Assembly (NCBI GenBank): GCA_943913325.1
Contig: CALTXP010000005.1
Coordinates: forward strand, 1-34,120
DNA from: an uncultured Anaerococcus sp.
GTDB taxonomy: Bacteria > Bacillota > Clostridia > Tissierellales > Peptoniphilaceae
Reading direction: 5' to 3'
Length of the DNA: 34,120 nt
Under the pieces are notes generated by a model. The model saw only the letters and a program-made list of their open reading frames with translations, was not told where the DNA came from and did not search any database. Both the position numbers and the translations under genes were made by a program. Numbering within the stretch: the first letter of the stretch is position 1; each line of letters opens with the position of its first letter. This document shows positions 8,332-15,740 of the stretch, one piece after another.

Positions 8332-8620
8332 CAATTCCATAAAACTCTCTTTGTTTTCTTGTGAATATATGAACTATAATATCCCCAGCATCCATAAGTA
8401 TCCATTCTCCTTCACGCAAACCTTCTTTAGATAACAAAGAATAACCATTTTTTTCTAATTCTTCTTCAATATAATCTGCCAAAGCTTTAGTTTGAATAAC
8501 TGAAGTACCCGTAGCTACAACAAATGTATCCGCTATAGAGGAATCATTTAGTTCAATGATATTTACATTTTCTGCTTTTCTATCATCTAATACTTTAAGT
8601 ATTGTTTCTAATTTACTCAT
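8312..8620 (-). CDS. rsfS: Ribosomal silencing factor RsfS (Iojap/YbeB family)
   Basis: A 102-aa RsfS protein, the usual length. It has the family core IADTFVVATG near residue 30, GEWILMDAGDIIVHIF near 75 and the C-terminal REFYGIDDLW motif. It binds ribosomal protein L14 and blocks joining of the 30S and 50S subunits, which represses translation in stationary phase or starvation. The start ATG 8618-8620 has AAGGAG at good spacing and overlaps yqeK by 8 bp. The order yhbY-nadD-yqeK-rsfS is the conserved yqeI-nadD-yqeK-yqeL set of Bacillus. Confidence 0.95.
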   Translation of the reverse strand: MSKLETILKVLDDRKAENVNIIELNDSSIADTFVVATGTSVIQTKALADYIEEELEKNGYSLLSKEGLREGEWILMDAGDIIVHIFTRKQREFYGIDDLWEE

Positions 8621-9173
8621 TTTTCTCCTTAATCAAAAAATTTCTTGCATCTATAGTGAGTGGATGAATAAGGGCTTTTTTTGAAATTATAAATTCTATA
8701 TTGTGATCCAAGCTATAAAGTAATGCCTGATCTAAATCATTCTTAGCAAGACTTCTAATTTTATCTACACCTGGATAATCTCTTTTAGGTTCTATGGCGT
8801 CTGAAAGGTATATAATTTTCTCAAAATCACTCATATTCTCCTTGGCGGTTGTATGAAACCTTATTGCATCCAAAACTTCTTCATCTTTTATATTATACAC
8901 TAATCTAGCAACTTCCGCCCCTAGGAAAGAATGCAAGACTTGCTTGAATTCTTTTTGATAACTGTCTAGATTCTTTCCATATAATTTATAATATTTATTT
9001 TCGTTGTATTTAGCACAGTCGTGTAATACAGCTGCTGTTTTTAGCTTATCTTCATTAATATTGTATTTTTCATTAAGTTTAATGGAAGTTTCCATAACTC
9101 TTATACTATGTTTAAATCTTTTATCTCCTATATCAGAGATTAGCTGATCTTTCCAATTCTCTAAATCATACAT
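8613..9173 (-). CDS. yqeK: YqeK family HD-domain hydrolase (diadenosine tetraphosphatase-like)
   Basis: A 186-aa HD-domain metal phosphohydrolase. H22, the H51-D52 doublet in LHDCAKY, a later HSFLGAEVA histidine and the RFHTTA and YLSDAIEP motifs complete the YqeK pattern. Characterised members split Ap4A symmetrically into ADP. I chose ATG 9171-9173 (MYDLENW), which has GAGGAG about ten bases upstream. The longer reading from TTG 9189-9191 would overlap that SD. It overlaps the nadD stop by 8 bp, which places it with NAD synthesis and ribosome assembly genes. Confidence 0.9.
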   Translation of the reverse strand: MYDLENWKDQLISDIGDKRFKHSIRVMETSIKLNEKYNINEDKLKTAAVLHDCAKYNENKYYKLYGKNLDSYQKEFKQVLHSFLGAEVARLVYNIKDEEVLDAIRFHTTAKENMSDFEKIIYLSDAIEPKRDYPGVDKIRSLAKNDLDQALLYSLDHNIEFIISKKALIHPLTIDARNFLIKEKNE

Positions 9174-9762
9174 AAAGTCTATACTCCTCAATTATTTTAA
9201 TAACTGAATCAGGAACTAAATACTTTATACTCTTCTCTTCTTTAACTAAGGATCTTATTAGAGTTGACGAAATATTTATATTCAAATTATCAATAAGATA
9301 AATTCTTTCGTTATCTTTTTTTACTTCATTTATTTTTTTTACTAGAGGACTATTTTTATCTATGCTTGTTCTTGCAAATACTATAATCCTATCATTTAAG
9401 ATATTTCTGTAGTTTGACCATGTATCTATACTCATTAATGAGTCCTCGCCCATAATATAGTAAAATTGATCATTAGGATATTTTTCTTTAAAATAGTTTA
9501 AAGTTTGATGAGTATAAACTATCTTTTCATCAGCAGACTCAAAAGTAGATAATTCTAACCTATCGTTGTCTTTTATAGCTTCTTTCACCATATTTACACG
9601 GATTGAAGTTTCTGTTTTCATCTTATTTTGTTTATGAGGCGGGTTAGCACTTGGTAATACTATTATTTTATCTAGTTTCATATAATTAAGAGTATTTTCC
9701 ATAACTATCAAATGACCTATATGAATTGGATCAAAAGTACCGCCGTATAATCCTATTTTCAT
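9166..9762 (-). CDS. nadD: Nicotinate-nucleotide adenylyltransferase
   Basis: A 198-aa nucleotidyltransferase that adenylates nicotinate mononucleotide to deamido-NAD in NAD synthesis. The N-terminal GGTFDPIHIGHL carries the H14-x-G-H17 motif, PSANPPHK binds substrate, and the C-terminal ISSTLIR motif is present. The start ATG 9760-9762 is preceded by AGGTATATTG (SD AGGT). The TTG immediately before it is rejected. The stop overlaps yqeK by 8 bp and the gene follows yhbY by 8 bp. Confidence 0.96.
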   Translation of the reverse strand: MKIGLYGGTFDPIHIGHLIVMENTLNYMKLDKIIVLPSANPPHKQNKMKTETSIRVNMVKEAIKDNDRLELSTFESADEKIVYTHQTLNYFKEKYPNDQFYYIMGEDSLMSIDTWSNYRNILNDRIIVFARTSIDKNSPLVKKINEVKKDNERIYLIDNLNINISSTLIRSLVKEEKSIKYLVPDSVIKIIEEYRLYV

Positions 9763-9770
9763 CAATATAC

Positions 9771-10055
9771 CTATAAGTTAAATTTATTTTCTTTATTTTT
9801 TCTATATATTGTAAAAATGCTACCCATATGATTTACAAATTCTGAATTAGTCTTTTCTAAGATTATTTGTAAAATTTCATTAGGATCATCTAAATTATTA
9901 TTTAGTATCTTTATTTTAATTAATTCTCTTGCTTCAAGCGCTTCTTCTATTGCATCAATTACATCATTTGATACAGAAAATTTTCCTATATTTATTATAG
10001 GTTTATAATCATGGCTTTCGGCCTTAAGCATTGCACGTTCTTTACCAGTTAGCAT
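9771..10055 (-). CDS. yhbY: YhbY family RNA-binding protein (CRM domain)
   Basis: A 94-aa single CRS1/YhbY (CRM) domain protein starting MLTGKERAMLKAESHDYKP, a typical family N-terminus. Members associate with pre-50S particles and help ribosome assembly. The canonical GxxG loop is represented here by NIGKFSV near residue 25. The C-terminal tail is basic, as expected for RNA binding. The start ATG 10053-10055 has a strong GGAGG SD. It lies 8 bp after obg, and with the neighbouring GTPase this supports a ribosome assembly role. Confidence 0.92.
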   Translation of the reverse strand: MLTGKERAMLKAESHDYKPIINIGKFSVSNDVIDAIEEALEARELIKIKILNNNLDDPNEILQIILEKTNSEFVNHMGSIFTIYRKNKENKFNL

Positions 10056-10063
10056 AAATCCTC

Positions 10064-11344
10064 CTAGTCAAAATATTCAAATATTATATCTCCTACTGCT
10101 ACACTATCTCCTTCTTTTATTCCTAGTTCTTTAAGTTTATCAAAGACTTTCATTTCCCTTAATCTTTGTTCAAAATACATTCTTGAATCATAATCTTCTA
10201 GATTAACTCTTTGCAAAAGATTGTCTATTCTTTTACCATAAACTATATAAATACCATCTTCTTTTGAAAATTCTAAATCATAATCTACTTCTTTGTTATA
10301 GTATTCTTCTAAAAATGTATCATTAACATCTTCGATTAAATCATATTGCTTATCTTCTGACTCTAATAAAAGATTGTAGGTGAAATCTAGTAACTCTTTT
10401 ATACCATCAGTTGTAGCTGCTGAAATTTTAAATATTTTATAAGAATCTTTAAATTCTTCTACAAACTTCGATGCATTATCATTAAAGTCTAAGTCTGTTT
10501 TATTGAGTGCTACAACCATCGGTTTATCTGATAGTTTAGTATTATAAAGAGAAAGTTCTTTGTTAATAAGCTTAAAATCTTCTATTGGATCTCTTCCTTC
10601 AATACCAGATATATCTACTAAATGAACTAGTAATCTACACCTTTCTATATGCTTTAAAAAATCATGACCTAACCCTTGACCTTCATTTGCTCCTTCTATA
10701 AGCCCTGGTATGTCTGCAACAATAAAAGATCTTTCTTTATCTATATTTACTACTCCTAAATTTGGATCTATAGTAGTAAAATGATAATTTGCTATTTTAG
10801 GTTTAGCAGAAGTAATTACAGATATCAAAGTAGATTTACCTACATTGGGTAATCCTACTAAACCCACATCTGCTAATACTTTTAGCTCTAAAACCAAATC
10901 AATTTCTTGGCCTTTTTTTCCATTTTCTGAAAATCTAGGTGCTTGTCTTATAGAGTTTTTAAAATGAACATTTCCTCTACCACCACGACCACCTTTTGCA
11001 ATAATAAACTCTTCACCATCGAATTTAAAATCTTTTATAACAGTATTAGATTCTGATTCTTTTAAAATTGTTCCAACAGGAACTTTTAATATGAGATCAT
11101 CACCTTTTTTACCAAATTTTTTAGATTTTCCACCTGGCTGACCATTTTGAGCTTTATATTTTGTCTTATATTTAAAATCATTTAGAGTAGATAGGTTACT
11201 AGTAGCTTTTATTATTATACTACCTCCATCTCCCCCATCTCCCCCAGCAGGACCACCGGTGGGTTCATATTTTTCTCGTCTCCAAGCGACAGCCCCATTA
11301 CCACCGTCTCCAGCTTTAAGATTTATTCTTGCATAATCAATCAT
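10064..11344 (-). CDS. obg: GTPase Obg (CgtA)
   Basis: A 426-aa Obg protein with three parts. The glycine-rich Obg fold is at about residues 1-157 (many GGDGG repeats). The GTPase domain has the P-loop GLPNVGKST near 165, DIPGLIEGA (G3) near 213 and NKTDL (G4). A C-terminal OCT domain ends KEGDSVAVGDIIFEYF. Obg binds late 50S intermediates and links GTP/ppGpp level to ribosome assembly. The start ATG 11342-11344 has GAGGAG upstream. A strong terminator-like hairpin lies 19 nt before the start, so obg is probably expressed below the ribosomal protein genes. The spo0B gene found between rpmA and obg in Bacillus is absent. Confidence 0.97.
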   Translation of the reverse strand: MIDYARINLKAGDGGNGAVAWRREKYEPTGGPAGGDGGDGGSIIIKATSNLSTLNDFKYKTKYKAQNGQPGGKSKKFGKKGDDLILKVPVGTILKESESNTVIKDFKFDGEEFIIAKGGRGGRGNVHFKNSIRQAPRFSENGKKGQEIDLVLELKVLADVGLVGLPNVGKSTLISVITSAKPKIANYHFTTIDPNLGVVNIDKERSFIVADIPGLIEGANEGQGLGHDFLKHIERCRLLVHLVDISGIEGRDPIEDFKLINKELSLYNTKLSDKPMVVALNKTDLDFNDNASKFVEEFKDSYKIFKISAATTDGIKELLDFTYNLLLESEDKQYDLIEDVNDTFLEEYYNKEVDYDLEFSKEDGIYIVYGKRIDNLLQRVNLEDYDSRMYFEQRLREMKVFDKLKELGIKEGDSVAVGDIIFEYFD

Positions 11345-11363
11345 ATAAATATCTCCTCATATG

Positions 11364-11390
11364 AAAAAAGCTTGCCGCAAAGGCAAGCTT
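11364..11390 (-). terminator. Intrinsic terminator between rpmA and obg
   Basis: A 9-bp perfect stem (11368-11376 with 11382-11390, AAGCTTGCC/GGCAAGCTT) with a 5-nt loop is followed on the minus strand by TTTTTTC. It starts 5 nt after the rpmA stop. By eye it is the strongest terminator in the window. The next gene, obg, starts only 19 nt later, so any obg transcript from the rplU promoter must read through it. Confidence 0.88.
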
Positions 11391-11395
11391 CTATT

Positions 11396-11689
11396 TTAAG
11401 CAATATCTTGTTTTGGATAAACAGAAACTTGTTTTCTGTCACGTCCTTTTCTTTCAAATTTTACGATTCCTTCACATTTAGCATATAGTGTATCATCTCC
11501 ACCCTTTTTTACATTAACACCTGGGTGAATTTTTGTCCCTCTTTGTCTAACGATAATTGTTCCAGCATTTACAAATTGACCATCAGTTCTTTTGGTTCCA
11601 AGTCTTTTAGCTTCAGAATCTCTACCGTTTTTTGAAGAAGATACCCCTTTTTTACTTGAAAATCTTTGTAAGTTAATATTTAAAATCAT
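11396..11689 (-). CDS. rpmA: 50S ribosomal protein L27, with Prp-cleaved N-terminal extension
   Basis: A 97-aa L27 with the usual core SKNGRDSEAKRLGTKR and IIVRQRGTKIHPG. The N-terminus MILNINLQRF-SSKKG carries the Bacillota-type extension that the protease Prp removes (consensus of the LQFF-A type). The mature protein would begin at Ser11, leaving the flexible tail that reaches the peptidyl transferase centre. The site differs from the consensus by Arg in place of the first Phe and Ser in place of Ala. Prp is encoded just upstream. The start ATG 11687-11689 has AGGAG upstream. Confidence 0.97.
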   Translation of the reverse strand: MILNINLQRFSSKKGVSSSKNGRDSEAKRLGTKRTDGQFVNAGTIIVRQRGTKIHPGVNVKKGGDDTLYAKCEGIVKFERKGRDRKQVSVYPKQDIA

Positions 11690-11710
11690 TTCATATCTCC
11701 TTATAATAAT

Positions 11711-12022
11711 TTATAATATTGTTTTGTAAGCTACTACAAAGTCACTATAACTTTGTGTTAGTGTCCGAATACCTGTACTAAAAGTATTTAAAATTACTTC
11801 AGAATCGTTTGATGGATTCTTTACTAATAATTCCATGGTCTCTCCATCATCAGAGAAATCAACTTCATAATTATAACGATCAAGTGAATTTACAGTTGTG
11901 TATGCAAGCATAGATACAGCTGCACAAATTATATCTTTCCCATTCTCGTCATAATCAGCATGTCCTATAATTTTAAAGCCTTTTAAAGTATCTTTATCAT
12001 AAAGTGTATATACTTTAATCAT
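11711..12022 (-). CDS. prp: Ribosomal-processing cysteine protease Prp (YsxB)
   Basis: A 103-aa Prp family protein (formerly DUF464). The catalytic pair is H21 in IIGHADYDENG and C33 in DIICAAVSML, at the spacing known from the Staphylococcus enzyme. It removes the N-terminal extension of L27. It lies between rplU and rpmA, the invariant place for this gene in Bacillota. The start ATG 12020-12022 is 4 nt after the rplU stop with only a weak SD, so coupled translation is likely. Confidence 0.95.
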   Translation of the reverse strand: MIKVYTLYDKDTLKGFKIIGHADYDENGKDIICAAVSMLAYTTVNSLDRYNYEVDFSDDGETMELLVKNPSNDSEVILNTFSTGIRTLTQSYSDFVVAYKTIL

Positions 12023-12026
12023 TTAC

Positions 12027-12338
12027 TTAGCAAGAAATGCTATCTATTTTAACTAAAGTATAAGGTTGTCTATGACCTTGTTTTTTTCTATACATTTTTT
12101 TAGGTTTGTATTTAAATACTACTATCTTTTTATCTTTTGCTTGATCTTCAACTGTAGCTGTAACCTTAGCATTTTCTACTGTAGGTGCTCCAACTTTAAC
12201 ATCATCATCACCAGCAACTAGTAGTACTTCTTCAAAATCAACAGTTTCACCAACTTTATAAGGTAATTTTTCTACTCTTACTAAGTCACCTTCTGATACT
12301 TTATATTGTTTGCCACCTGTTTTAATTATTGCGTACAT
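12027..12338 (-). CDS. rplU: 50S ribosomal protein L21
   Basis: A 103-aa L21. It opens MYAIIKTGGKQYKV, carries GAPTVENAKVTATV in the middle and ends with the basic VFKYKPKKMYRKKQGHRQPYT RNA-binding segment. It is the first gene of the rplU-prp-rpmA operon. The start ATG 12336-12338 has a strong AAAGGAGG SD, part of which can pair with the upstream leader (see the leader entry). Confidence 0.98.
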   Translation of the reverse strand: MYAIIKTGGKQYKVSEGDLVRVEKLPYKVGETVDFEEVLLVAGDDDVKVGAPTVENAKVTATVEDQAKDKKIVVFKYKPKKMYRKKQGHRQPYTLVKIDSISC

Positions 12339-12405
12339 AGGTGTCCTCCTTTAATCTTAGATTCTCGCCAGCGTAGGTGATCAGGACCTAAACCGTGCGG
12401 TTTAC
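12339..12405 (-). promoter_or_regulatory. Structured 5' leader of the rplU operon (putative L21 leader)
   Basis: About 67 nt lie between the predicted transcription start and the rplU ATG. On the minus strand I see a hairpin AAACC-GCAC-GGTTT (12390-12403), a possible TAGGT/ACCTA helix (12386-12390 with 12374-12378) and the near-palindrome AATCT-A-AGATT (12353-12363). The segment AGGTCCT (12383-12389) can pair with AGGACACCT (12339-12347), which overlaps the SD, leaving a 2-nt bulge. That pairing excludes the TAGGT/ACCTA helix. Bacillota are known to carry an autoregulatory L21 leader before rplU-prp-rpmA; membership of that family is inferred from position and structure. Confidence 0.65.
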
Positions 12406-12411
12406 CATTAA

Positions 12412-12440
12412 ATGATACTATCTATCTAAGTTTTTGTCAA
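12412..12440 (-). promoter_or_regulatory. Sigma-A type promoter of rplU-prp-rpmA
   Basis: On the minus strand a perfect TTGACA (12435-12440), a 17-nt spacer and TATCAT (12412-12417) give a near-consensus housekeeping promoter. It is the best one in the window. The start point should fall near 12405. The -35 box begins 10 nt after the thiI stop. Confidence 0.88.
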
Positions 12441-12449
12441 ATTAATAAT

Positions 12450-13610
12450 TTATATTTCTATTATTTCCATATTAGAAAGAGTTTCTTTTACTAATTTTTC
12501 AATATCTAAGTTTTCTTCACTCTTTTTTATATAATGCAGTTTTGGTTTTGTTACTGGTTTATCTGGTGCAAAGATTGAGCAACAGTCATCATATGGCTCA
12601 ATAGACTTTTCATAAGTGTTTATCTCAATAGCCTTATCTACTATATCTTGTTTATCAATTGCAATCAATGGTCTTAATATAGGTAGATCTGAAGATTCTT
12701 CAATAACTGAGATTGATTCTAGTGTTTGTGAAGCTACCTGACCTAAAGATTCTCCAGTAATTAAAGCCTTATATGAATTTTTTTTAGCTATTTCGTTTGC
12801 TATCCTCATCATAATTCTACGAGATAATATAGTAGTTTCTCTCCTATCACAGTTAGTAGCAATTGACTTATATATTTCTGCTATATTTACAGAATAAAAT
12901 TTCATAGGCCCAGTGTATTTACCCATAAGCTTAGCTAAGTCAATAGCTTTTTGATGAGCTTGTTTTGAAGTGAAAGGATATGAGTGAAAATGAACAGAAT
13001 TAATTTTCATACCTCTTTTAGCCATCATAAATCCAGCCACAGGTGAATCAATTCCCCCAGATAATAGTAATAGTCCATCTCCACTAGTCCCTAAAGGTAG
13101 ACCTCCTAAACCTTGATATCTTTGAGTATAAACATAGGCTTTATTTTTAATATCTATATAAATCTTAAAATCTGGATTATGTATGTCTACTGATAAATTA
13201 TCAAAATCATCAAGTACTAATCCTCCTATCTCTGCACTAAGCTCTGGAGACTTATATGGAAAAGACTTATCTACCCTAGTAGTTTCAACCTTAAAGCTTT
13301 CTTTATTTTTAGGATGATTGCTAGAAACTATATATTTGACAGTTTTATAAATATCGTCCACATTTTTTTCACATCTATATACCTTATCTATATATGCAAT
13401 TCCAAAAACTTTACTAATTTCTTCTATTAATTTTTCATATTTATCTTCTTTAGACTCTATATATAGCTTTGCACTTTCTAAGTACATGTCCTTATAACCA
13501 ATATCTTTGATATTGGATTTAATATGTTTAACTAAACTATCATAAAAAATTCTTCTATTGGCTCCTTTTAAAAATAATTCACCAAAACTTATTGCTAATA
13601 GCGCTTGCAT
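12450..13610 (-). CDS. thiI: tRNA uridine 4-sulfurtransferase ThiI, without rhodanese domain
   Basis: A 386-aa ThiI. A ferredoxin-like N-terminal domain and THUMP domain occupy about residues 1-165, followed by the ATP-pyrophosphatase domain with PP-loop SGGIDSP at 184-190. The catalytic region PYDDCCSIF has C343/C344 near its end. The C-terminal rhodanese domain of E. coli ThiI is absent, as in many Bacillota. It makes 4-thiouridine at position 8 of tRNA using sulfur from a cysteine desulfurase. The gene for that partner overlaps it by one base (TAATG). The start ATG 13608-13610 has AAAGG upstream. Confidence 0.95.
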   Translation of the reverse strand: MQALLAISFGELFLKGANRRIFYDSLVKHIKSNIKDIGYKDMYLESAKLYIESKEDKYEKLIEEISKVFGIAYIDKVYRCEKNVDDIYKTVKYIVSSNHPKNKESFKVETTRVDKSFPYKSPELSAEIGGLVLDDFDNLSVDIHNPDFKIYIDIKNKAYVYTQRYQGLGGLPLGTSGDGLLLLSGGIDSPVAGFMMAKRGMKINSVHFHSYPFTSKQAHQKAIDLAKLMGKYTGPMKFYSVNIAEIYKSIATNCDRRETTILSRRIMMRIANEIAKKNSYKALITGESLGQVASQTLESISVIEESSDLPILRPLIAIDKQDIVDKAIEINTYEKSIEPYDDCCSIFAPDKPVTKPKLHYIKKSEENLDIEKLVKETLSNMEIIEI

Positions 13611-14728
13611 TACATTACCTTTCTTATAGTATCTATACTTTCTTTTAATACATCTAATGTATAATCTAAATCTTTTTTACTAATATCACTTGAAAAGGAA
13701 AATCTAATTACCCCATCACTATATTTTTTATCAATTCCAAGTCCTAGTAAGATCCTATTATTATCGCCCTTTGAGCAGGCAGATCCACTTGAAACATAGA
13801 TCTTTTTATCTTCAAGCATATGTAATAATACTTCAGATTTTATATTTGAAAATCCAACGCTTAAAATATATGGGCAATAGTTAGCTTCGGGTGTATTAAT
13901 TCTACATTCTTTTATATTATCTAAAATAATATCTCTCATATATAAGTTGAGATCGTTAAGATAATCATAATCATTAGATGCTATTTGTTCTTTTAAAGCT
14001 ATGGCCATGGCATATATTTCAGGATGATTATCTGTACCACTTGATATTACTTGCTGGTGACCTCCGTATAGAACAGGTTTCATTTTATTTAATACATCTT
14101 TTCTAACATAAAGTCCACCTACTCCCTTTGGTCCGTGAAATTTATGAGAAGAAAAGCTCATCAAGTCAACTCCAAGCTTATTAACATCGCAGTTAACCTT
14201 ACCTAAAGCTTGTGTGGCATCTATATGTAAGATAATATTCTTATCATAAGACTTTATTATATTACTTATAGATTTTATATCTTGTATTGTTCCTATTTCA
14301 TTGTTTACATATATAAGTGATACCAATTTTACATCAGGGTTAAGTTTACTTTTTAGATCATCTAAATCAATAAAACCATAGTCATCATTTTTTAAATATA
14401 CTACTTCCTTATATTCGTTATTAGAAAAACTATCATAAACAGAAGAATGTTCAATTGATGATGTTAATGCTATGGAATTTTCTCCACTTAATGAAGATAT
14501 GACAATGTTATTAGATTCTGTTGCTCCTTTTGTAAAATATAGTTCATTTGGATTAGAGTTTATAACTGAACTAATAATTTCCTTTGATTTTTTAATTAGA
14601 TCATTGGATTGCATTCCAAAACTATGTAAAGAAGAAGAATTAGCATATGCATTTTCTTCGGCAAATGCTCTGGCTTCTTGTGCTTTTTTACAAATTTTAG
14701 TTGTTGCTGCATTATCTAAATAAATCAT
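13610..14728 (-). CDS. nifZ: Cysteine desulfurase, NifZ/IscS-like partner of ThiI
   Basis: A 372-aa PLP enzyme that takes sulfur from L-cysteine as a protein persulfide. It opens IYLDNAATT and has HIDATQALGK, the PLP lysine K196 in SSHKFHGPKG and the active cysteine C318 in VSSGSACSKG. The short Cys loop and the overlap with thiI fit the dedicated NifZ type of Bacillus rather than a general Fe-S cluster enzyme. One difference is SSGTDN where most relatives have RSGT(L/E)N, which loses an Arg near the active site. The start ATG 14726-14728 has a GGGGAG SD. No isc or suf genes are visible. Confidence 0.9.
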   Translation of the reverse strand: MIYLDNAATTKICKKAQEARAFAEENAYANSSSLHSFGMQSNDLIKKSKEIISSVINSNPNELYFTKGATESNNIVISSLSGENSIALTSSIEHSSVYDSFSNNEYKEVVYLKNDDYGFIDLDDLKSKLNPDVKLVSLIYVNNEIGTIQDIKSISNIIKSYDKNIILHIDATQALGKVNCDVNKLGVDLMSFSSHKFHGPKGVGGLYVRKDVLNKMKPVLYGGHQQVISSGTDNHPEIYAMAIALKEQIASNDYDYLNDLNLYMRDIILDNIKECRINTPEANYCPYILSVGFSNIKSEVLLHMLEDKKIYVSSGSACSKGDNNRILLGLGIDKKYSDGVIRFSFSSDISKKDLDYTLDVLKESIDTIRKVM

Positions 14729-14788
14729 GATACTCCCCTTAGCTATAAAATAATCTTACAATAACAAATATCTTTTTTTAACTATAAT

Positions 14789-14816
14789 ATTATATTAGTA
14801 ATTCCTACAATTACAA
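14789..14816 (-). promoter_or_regulatory. Candidate promoter of nifZ-thiI
   Basis: Minus-strand TTGTAA (14811-14816), a 16-nt spacer and a perfect TATAAT (14789-14794) lie in the divergent gap. The predicted start near 14782 gives a leader of about 54 nt before nifZ. The surroundings are AT-rich, so chance matches are possible. Confidence 0.6.
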
Positions 14817-14822
14817 ATAAAG

Positions 14823-14828
14823 TATAAT
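14823..14828 (+). promoter_or_regulatory. Candidate -10 box very close to the plus-strand exonuclease start
   Basis: A perfect TATAAT lies 6 nt before the ATG at 14835. If used, the transcript would start at or next to the ATG and be leaderless, which would fit the lack of any SD. No good -35 is present (best TTCCTA, 15-nt spacer). A second TATAAT at 14783-14788, with a poor ATAACA -35, would give a conventional leader of about 40 nt. Confidence 0.3.
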
Positions 14829-14834
14829 AGTTAC

Positions 14835-15740
14835 ATGATTACATATAAAAAGTTATATAATTCAGAAAATATAAATAAGGATGAAATAATACTGGATATT
14901 GAAACTACAGGTCTAGATTCTACTATGGATAATTTAGTTTTATTAGGACTTATAAGATTTGAAAAAAATAAGTGTTATATACTTCAATATTTCGCTCAGG
15001 ACAACAGTGAAGAAAAAAGGCTTCTTGAAATCTATTTAAAGGAGATAAAAAATAAAAAAGTTATCACCTATAATGGAGACAAATTTGATATCCCATTTTT
15101 AAATGCTAGACTTGATAAATATAAACTATTAACAATTTTTCCAGAAAGTATTGATATATACAAAATAATATCTTCTAAAAGAAAATTTTTTGACTTTAAG
15201 TCAATGAAACTAACAGATATAGAAAAATATATTGGAATATACAGAAATGACCCTAGTAGATATAAGGTTATTAGTAAACTAAGCGAAGATGTTAAAAAGC
15301 GTAATAAGCCTAAACCTATAATGGTTCATAACGAAAATGATCTTATATCTACTGAAAAATTAGCGAATATAGAAGATTATTTTGATAAAAAACTTTCTAT
15401 TAATTTAAAAGATAACAGATTAACTTTAAAATCTGTACGGATTAATAATGATATAGGAAATATAGAGTTGATAAGTTCAAATAATATTAAAGAATCATAT
15501 TTTACATCTAATTTTTATGAATTAATAGCGGATAATAAGTCTATAGAAATTAATTTACAGTTAATATATGGAAGTTTTGATAAGGAAAATGCAGGTTACG
15601 TGTTCCTAAATACATTTGAATTAACTAATAATAGTGACATGAAAGTTGATCCAAATTTACTTATAATTCGTGAAAATTATATATATAATTATAAAAATAT
15701 CTTAAATTTAAGCAAAAAAATAATAGAGAACCACTTATAA
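14835..15740 (+). CDS. DEDD-type exonuclease, RNase H-like (YprB/MrfB-related)
   Basis: A 301-aa protein and the only plus-strand gene. Exonuclease motif I is ILDIETTG (D21, E23), motif II is TYNGDKFDIPF (D85) and motif III is VHNENDL (H165, D169). Together they form the acidic DEDDh set of the DnaQ superfamily. The nearest family I recognise is YprB, known in Bacillus as MrfB, an exonuclease in mitomycin C repair. Bacillus YprB has C-terminal TPR repeats and a helicase partner YprA/MrfA. Here the C-terminal ~120 residues are a beta-rich Asn/Ile/Lys region unlike TPRs, and no helicase is adjacent. No SD precedes ATG 14835, and no other Met is usable before motif I. The last 6 bp overlap the convergent ung gene. 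Confidence 0.72.
   Translation: MITYKKLYNSENINKDEIILDIETTGLDSTMDNLVLLGLIRFEKNKCYILQYFAQDNSEEKRLLEIYLKEIKNKKVITYNGDKFDIPFLNARLDKYKLLTIFPESIDIYKIISSKRKFFDFKSMKLTDIEKYIGIYRNDPSRYKVISKLSEDVKKRNKPKPIMVHNENDLISTEKLANIEDYFDKKLSINLKDNRLTLKSVRINNDIGNIELISSNNIKESYFTSNFYELIADNKSIEINLQLIYGSFDKENAGYVFLNTFELTNNSDMKVDPNLLIIRENYIYNYKNILNLSKKIIENHL

Noticed and set aside
9171..9191. TTG start for yqeK
   Set aside because: The TTG overlaps the GAGGAG that serves the ATG at 9171-9173.
11391..11440. Promoter for obg inside the end of rpmA (TAAAAT near 11397)
   Set aside because: The -35 region matches only three of six bases, and its transcript would still have to cross the terminator.
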